DNA of 64,000 bases from Anaerolineae bacterium (GTDB lineage: Bacteria > Chloroflexota > Anaerolineae > Promineifilales > Promineifilaceae). Of this stretch, positions 60,701 through 64,000 are shown piece by piece. Position 1 is the stretch's first letter. Every line of letters starts with the position of its first letter. A model generated the notes under the pieces. It was not told where the DNA came from. It did not search any database and saw nothing but the letters and a program-made list of their open reading frames with translations. The stretch covers positions 1 through 64,000 of the forward strand of contig JADLAX010000069.1 of assembly GCA_020848035.1 (NCBI GenBank). The letters are read 5' to 3'. Position numbers and translations under genes: made by a program.

Positions 60701-61933
60701 ATGTACGAACGCGTACTCATCATCGATGATTCACAGGAAATTCGCGACTTTTTGTGCGAGTATATTCTGCAACCGAAAGGCTTCGAAGTATTGCAAGCTT
60801 CCAACGGGCTAATGGGTCTGGAAATGGCGATTGCCAAAGAGCCGGACCTGATGATTGTGGATCAGCAGATGCCCCGCCTGACCGGGCTGGAAGTATTGGA
60901 AAAGCTGCGGGAACGCGGCATTGAAATCCCTGCCATATTAGCCACGGCGCACGGTTCTGAAGAAACGGCCGTTGCTGCCTTCCGTTTGGGTATTCGCGAT
61001 TACGTTATCAAGCCCTTTGATGCCGATGAAATTAGCGAGTCGGTGGACCGCGCCCTGCGGGAAAGCCGCTTGCAGCGCGAACGCGACCAGCTGGTGCAGC
61101 AGCTCATGGAGAGCAACTCCCAGCTCCAGCGGCGTGCCCAGGAGCTAAACGTGCTCTACGGCGTGGGAAAATCCGTAGCCTCGTCGCTGGATTTGGAAGA
61201 AGTGCTGCATCGGGTGGTGGAAGCGGCCGTTTACGTCGTTGGCGCGGAAGAAGGGTCACTGATGCTGCTCGACGAAGAACAGGGCGAACTGTACACCCGC
61301 GCCTCCAAAAACCTCGACTCCAAAGCCCAGTCCATGCGCAAACGCGTCAACGACAGTCTGGCCGGAAAGGTGCTGCAAACCAAGCGAGCTATCGCCATTG
61401 GCAATGACTCGCAGTGGAAGCGGACCCACACCGCCCTGCTCGTAAAATCGCTCATTTACGTACCGCTCATCCTGCAAAACAAGCCCATTGGCGTATTGGG
61501 GGTCACCAACCGCCTGAAAGAAACGTCCTTCGACAGCAATGACACCCGGGCTCTTTCCGCGCTTGGCGGCTACGCCACAATTGCCATCAACAACGCCAAT
61601 ATCTATACCGACATTGAGCGGCAGCGCGTCACCCTGTCTGTGGTAGTAGACCAGATTGACGATCCTGTGCTGGTGATTGACCATGAGGACAGGCTGGTGT
61701 TGGTCAACAAAGCCGCCCGCGATGTTTTTGAACTGCCGGATGCCAAAGTTGTCGGGCACCCCATTCAAAAGCTGCTTAAAAATGAAGAAGCCGTGGCTTT
61801 TATGACACAAGAGGCTGGCGACTCTGTGCGAACCACGGCGGAAATTCAGGGGGCAGACGGCCGTACCTACCAGGCGCGTATGACGCTTATCGAGGGTGGC
61901 AGCCGCTCCATCTTAATGGTAGCCCAGGAATAA
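60701..61933 (+). CDS. Receiver-GAF-PAS signalling protein without a catalytic output domain
   Basis: 410-aa soluble protein. Receiver (about 1-125) with phospho-Asp in LMIVDQQMPRLTGLEVL and KPFDADEISESV; a coiled-coil linker (LRESRLQRERDQLVQQLM); GAF (about 165-305, VVGAEEGSLMLLDEE, LLVKSLIYVPLIL); PAS (about 315-400, DQIDDPVLVIDHEDRLVLVNKAARDVFEL). It ends after the PAS, with no kinase, cyclase or DNA-binding domain. Sequence style is close to the cyclase protein at 55996, suggesting shared ancestry, with this one acting through protein contacts. ATG 60701 follows GGAAAGAAG. Confidence 0.85.
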   Translation: MYERVLIIDDSQEIRDFLCEYILQPKGFEVLQASNGLMGLEMAIAKEPDLMIVDQQMPRLTGLEVLEKLRERGIEIPAILATAHGSEETAVAAFRLGIRDYVIKPFDADEISESVDRALRESRLQRERDQLVQQLMESNSQLQRRAQELNVLYGVGKSVASSLDLEEVLHRVVEAAVYVVGAEEGSLMLLDEEQGELYTRASKNLDSKAQSMRKRVNDSLAGKVLQTKRAIAIGNDSQWKRTHTALLVKSLIYVPLILQNKPIGVLGVTNRLKETSFDSNDTRALSALGGYATIAINNANIYTDIERQRVTLSVVVDQIDDPVLVIDHEDRLVLVNKAARDVFELPDAKVVGHPIQKLLKNEEAVAFMTQEAGDSVRTTAEIQGADGRTYQARMTLIEGGSRSILMVAQE

Positions 61934-61936
61934 TCT

Positions 61937-62161
61937 TCAGTTGGTGTTCAGTCCTAGCCAAAAGTGGTGCGGCAAAATATTGGCAATAGGTTGAACACTC
62001 ACCTTCCCTACTTTTGTTTCATCTTTTAGCATCGTTGGGTTCACCAGGCAGGTGTCGGGGAAACGGCCGTATTTCTCCTGATAATATTCCACTGCCCGGC
62101 TCACTTTTTCTTCCAAACTTCGGCCGCGATCGTCATCCAGCCACAACATGCCCACATTCAT
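61937..62161 (-). CDS. Small conserved-looking protein, function unknown
   Basis: 74-aa protein (MNVGMLWLDDDRGRSLEEKV...) with the helical stretch VSRAVEYYQEKYGRFPDTCLVNP; charged, no leader. Not recognised. AGGAGG lies 9 bases upstream of the ATG and overlaps the stop of the FtsK-like gene 13 bases away, so the two are translationally coupled. Its position suggests a partner of that ATPase. Convergent with the receiver gene. Confidence 0.65.
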   Translation of the reverse strand: MNVGMLWLDDDRGRSLEEKVSRAVEYYQEKYGRFPDTCLVNPTMLKDETKVGKVSVQPIANILPHHFWLGLNTN

Positions 62162-62174
62162 CTAATCAAACCTC

Positions 62175-63452
62175 CTACTCGTCATCTTCCGCAAAATCAT
62201 CGGCGAAATCGCCCTCATCTATCAACTCGTCAGCCACAGGGCGGGCTGCCGGAGCGACCGTTGGCGGGTTACTCGCAGTTTTCCAGGGCGGCGCTTCGGG
62301 GCGCTGCCACACAACGGGATCTGGCTCAGGCACCACCTCACCAGCCGCGTTCAGCTGCACAGGTTGGGCCAACAGCGGCCGGGGCCGGTTGCGATGGATT
62401 GTTTCCAGCGTCAGGTGCAAATCATAATTGCCAATAAACGCCGCCTGAAAATGAACCTGCGTATCATCAATGACCGCCAGAAAATCGCCCTGGCCCAGCA
62501 AACGTTCAGCTTCGGCGGTGGGAACGGCCGTTGCCGCCAAAGAATCTGCCTCATCCTGAACCTGTCCGACCAACCGCAGCGGCAAATTGGCCCGCATGAC
62601 GCTGCTGAGCCACTCCGCCATAGGCTGGCTGGTCGCCAATACCAGATGAATGCCCGCCTCTGCGCCACGCTGCAGCAGCGCCGCCAACGACGCCAGCACA
62701 TCGTTGGCCGCAAAGGCCACCAGCGCTTCAACGTTGTCAATTAGCGTGACAATGGTAGGACGAACCGTTTCATGCTTCAGCCGATGGTGCATTTCATCCA
62801 CCAGGATTTGCAGGGCATCCCGTCCTTCTTCTGGTTCGGGGATAACCTGGCTGAGCAAGTGGGGCAAAAACATCAGCGGGGCCAGCTGGCGGTTCTGCTT
62901 GCCCGGCCGATCCGGATCAATCACCAGCAGCTGGAGCTTAGATTGTCGGTTGGTCATTGCCAGGGAGACAGCAATCGTGCGCAGCAGGGATGTTTTGCCG
63001 GCCGCGTTGGTACCAGCCACCAAAACGTGGGTCATGTTGGCATCGGCAAACGGCAGCAGCAGGGGCGCACCCTCTTCATCAATGCCGAGTACGGCCGTAC
63101 TCTCCGGCAGTTCTGGCAGCAGCGGCAGCAAATCGAGCAGCGCCACTGGCGGCTCATGCGGCCGGGTAATGTCCAGACGCCACTGCCCCCTGTCATCCTT
63201 GGCCAGCGAAACGTCCGTCACCCCCAGCACCGACAGCAAATCCTGTTTTAAGCCGCGCAAGCGATGAATGCCCGATTCCAGGTGAGACTGCAAATCAAAA
63301 CGAATGGACTGCGTCTCTACCTGCCCACCAGCCACCCGTGCCGCAACCTGATGGGTGGAAAAGACACGTTCGATTTGCCGGGATTGAACTTCTAGCTGGT
63401 GGCGTAGCCGTTCCTCCTTGCCCATTTTTTGCCACGTTTCTTTTTCACTCAT
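62175..63452 (-). CDS. Soluble FtsK/SpoIIIE-type ATPase
   Basis: 425-aa P-loop ATPase of the FtsK-HerA class. N-terminal helical region, then Walker A in HVLVAGTNAAGKTSLLR (about 172-188), LQLLVIDPDRPGK, the Walker B-like TIVTLIDNVEALVAF, and LVLATSQPMAEWL (sensor region). No membrane helices and no gamma DNA-reading domain, so unlike classical FtsK it is cytosolic and short; such proteins can move DNA or proteins (type VII or plasmid systems). The C-terminus is acidic. ATG 63452 gives the sensible start; longer frames would run through the lexA terminator. The 74-aa gene follows 13 bases on. Confidence 0.78.
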   Translation of the reverse strand: MSEKETWQKMGKEERLRHQLEVQSRQIERVFSTHQVAARVAGGQVETQSIRFDLQSHLESGIHRLRGLKQDLLSVLGVTDVSLAKDDRGQWRLDITRPHEPPVALLDLLPLLPELPESTAVLGIDEEGAPLLLPFADANMTHVLVAGTNAAGKTSLLRTIAVSLAMTNRQSKLQLLVIDPDRPGKQNRQLAPLMFLPHLLSQVIPEPEEGRDALQILVDEMHHRLKHETVRPTIVTLIDNVEALVAFAANDVLASLAALLQRGAEAGIHLVLATSQPMAEWLSSVMRANLPLRLVGQVQDEADSLAATAVPTAEAERLLGQGDFLAVIDDTQVHFQAAFIGNYDLHLTLETIHRNRPRPLLAQPVQLNAAGEVVPEPDPVVWQRPEAPPWKTASNPPTVAPAARPVADELIDEGDFADDFAEDDE

Positions 63453-63506
63453 AATCCCTATCCAGGTGAATGCGCAAAAGCGCACATTTGTTCTACTAAC
63501 ATTGGT

Positions 63507-63535
63507 AAAAAAAAGGACGGCGTAAACGGCCGTCC
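63507..63535 (-). terminator. Rho-independent terminator of lexA
   Basis: On the minus strand GGACGGC pairs with GCCGTCC around a 7-base loop, followed by eight T. An ACGGCCGT copy forms part of the stem. It lies 22 bases after the lexA stop. Confidence 0.85.
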
Positions 63536-63556
63536 ACAACTACCAAAAATTATCTG

Positions 63557-64000
63557 CTACGCGGTCTGGCGCAGCACCATCATCACCTTGCCCTGCACCT
63601 GCACTTCTTCCGGGTCCACATAAATGGGCTGCATGGTGGGATTAGCAGGCTGGAGGCGAATTCGGCCGTTTTCACGGTAGAAATATTTCAAGGTGGTTGT
63701 GCCATCACGCAGCCAGGCGGCCACCATGTCCCCGTTCCGGGCCTCATTTTCGTTGCGCATGATCACAATGTCGCCATCATTGACCATGGCGTCGATCATA
63801 GAATCCCCACTGACCCGCAGCGCATACAAATTATCATGCCGCCCAGAAATCATGGAGCTGCCAATCTCAACCACATCTTCGTCATCATACACGGAGAAAT
63901 CACCATCGTTACCAACTTCAATGGGCAAACCAGCCACGATGTTACCAATCAACGGCACACGGAAGACGCTGCCAACGGCCGTATTTGCCTTAGCCATCGC
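63557..64000 (-). CDS. lexA: LexA-type repressor, C-terminal part (cut by window edge)
   Basis: The last 146 or so residues of an S24-family SOS repressor. The self-cleavage site is Ala-Gly in GNIVAGLPIEV (about residue 23-24 of this part), the catalytic Ser in LRVSGDSMIDAM (about 82) and the Lys in TTTLKYFYREN (about 120). The DNA-binding winged helix expected before the cleavage site lies past position 64000; the frame stays open to the edge. A stand-alone UmuD-like protein is the less likely alternative. LexA would repress SOS genes, possibly including recF in this window, but I see no certain LexA box here. Confidence 0.9.
   Translation of the reverse strand, partial: AMAKANTAVGSVFRVPLIGNIVAGLPIEVGNDGDFSVYDDEDVVEIGSSMISGRHDNLYALRVSGDSMIDAMVNDGDIVIMRNENEARNGDMVAAWLRDGTTTLKYFYRENGRIRLQPANPTMQPIYVDPEEVQVQGKVMMVLRQTA

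Larger units (their letters stand above)
555..63984. repeat. Highly iterated palindrome ACGGCCGT (about 117 copies)
   Basis: By hand tally about 117 exact copies of ACGGCCGT lie between 555 and 63984, roughly one per 550 bases; base composition predicts about two. Around 25-30 more differ at one end base (GCGGCCGT, TCGGCCGT, ACGGCCGA/C). Flanks favour the longer palindrome GGNAACGGCCGTTNCC. Copies occur in genes in every frame (Thr-Ala-Val, Asn-Gly-Arg, Arg-Pro) and between genes. Confidence 0.92.

Noticed and set aside
1..64000. tRNA, rRNA or riboswitch genes
   Set aside because: Scanned all gaps by eye; no cloverleaf with CCA-type end, no rRNA-like stretch and no known riboswitch core was recognised.

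Overview
The window is a gene-dense piece of a bacterial chromosome, moderately GC-rich, most likely from a Chloroflexota lineage near the Anaerolineae. That placement is inferred from gene content and style: many short lipoproteins with Thr/Pro-rich linkers, C39/SH3b and CAP secreted proteins, bare SppA, Lgt and LCP envelope genes, a 7TM-PAS sensor, and no outer-membrane genes. No rRNA, tRNA, CRISPR or intact insertion sequence was seen. Nearly all of the sequence is chromosomal housekeeping and envelope genes; one stretch (about 6.5-9.1 kb) looks acquired.

Layout. 0-6.5 kb: serine-type amino acid metabolism (SerB-like phosphatase overlapping a class V aminotransferase), a 7TM-PAS sensor, a HAD hydrolase, and two secreted proteins. 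6.5-9.1 kb: AT-richer island with a severed RHS tip, a lipoprotein beta-propeller and repeat debris. 9.1-18.6 kb: one-carbon metabolism (homocysteine methyltransferase fused to MTHFR), LCP, MoaA, VOC protein, glycosyltransferase, threonine synthase, EEP phosphodiesterase and a glycosidase. 18.6-22.7 kb: lipoproteins, including a DsbA-cyclophilin fusion interrupted by an in-frame TGA exactly at the first active-site Cys position, and a beta-lactamase-fold hydrolase. 22.7-32.7 kb: aconitase, SDR, flavin reductase, HD hydrolase, PPC lipoprotein, MFS and LuxR regulator. 32.8-40.3 kb: two HtrA-type proteases, a sulfite-oxidase-like molybdoenzyme, and sucA-sucB. 40.3-49.1 kb: SLC13 transporter, PRC-barrel protein, GNAT, purB-guaB (purines) and lgt. 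49.1-64 kb: sulfatase-fold hydrolase, a large acidic membrane-anchored protein, sppA, recF, two receiver-GAF-PAS signalling proteins (one ending in a nucleotide cyclase), rsmG, a peptide-binding lipoprotein, an FtsK-like soluble ATPase and lexA. Together these cover 2-oxoglutarate metabolism (acnA, sucA, sucB), purine synthesis (purB, guaB), molybdenum cofactor supply and use (moaA, the sulfite-oxidase-like enzyme), lipoprotein maturation (lgt) feeding at least six lipoproteins, and SOS/recombination (recF, lexA).

Two signals stand out. First, the octamer palindrome ACGGCCGT occurs about 117 times by hand tally (roughly 2 expected from composition), inside genes and between them and in all reading frames, where it surfaces as Thr-Ala-Val, Asn-Gly-Arg or Arg-Pro. 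It behaves like a highly iterated palindrome of the cyanobacterial HIP1 kind but with a different sequence. Second, the TGA in the DsbA-cyclophilin gene sits in a UxxC context with a hairpin directly downstream, the expected signature of a selenocysteine codon.

A further layer is a rich set of intergenic inverted repeats built of short stuttering words, in several families, mostly at gene 3' ends; some have spilled into coding sequence (sucA linker, start of the DoxX-like gene, stop codon of purB). Coordinates of hairpins and start choices were read by eye and may be off by a base or two.
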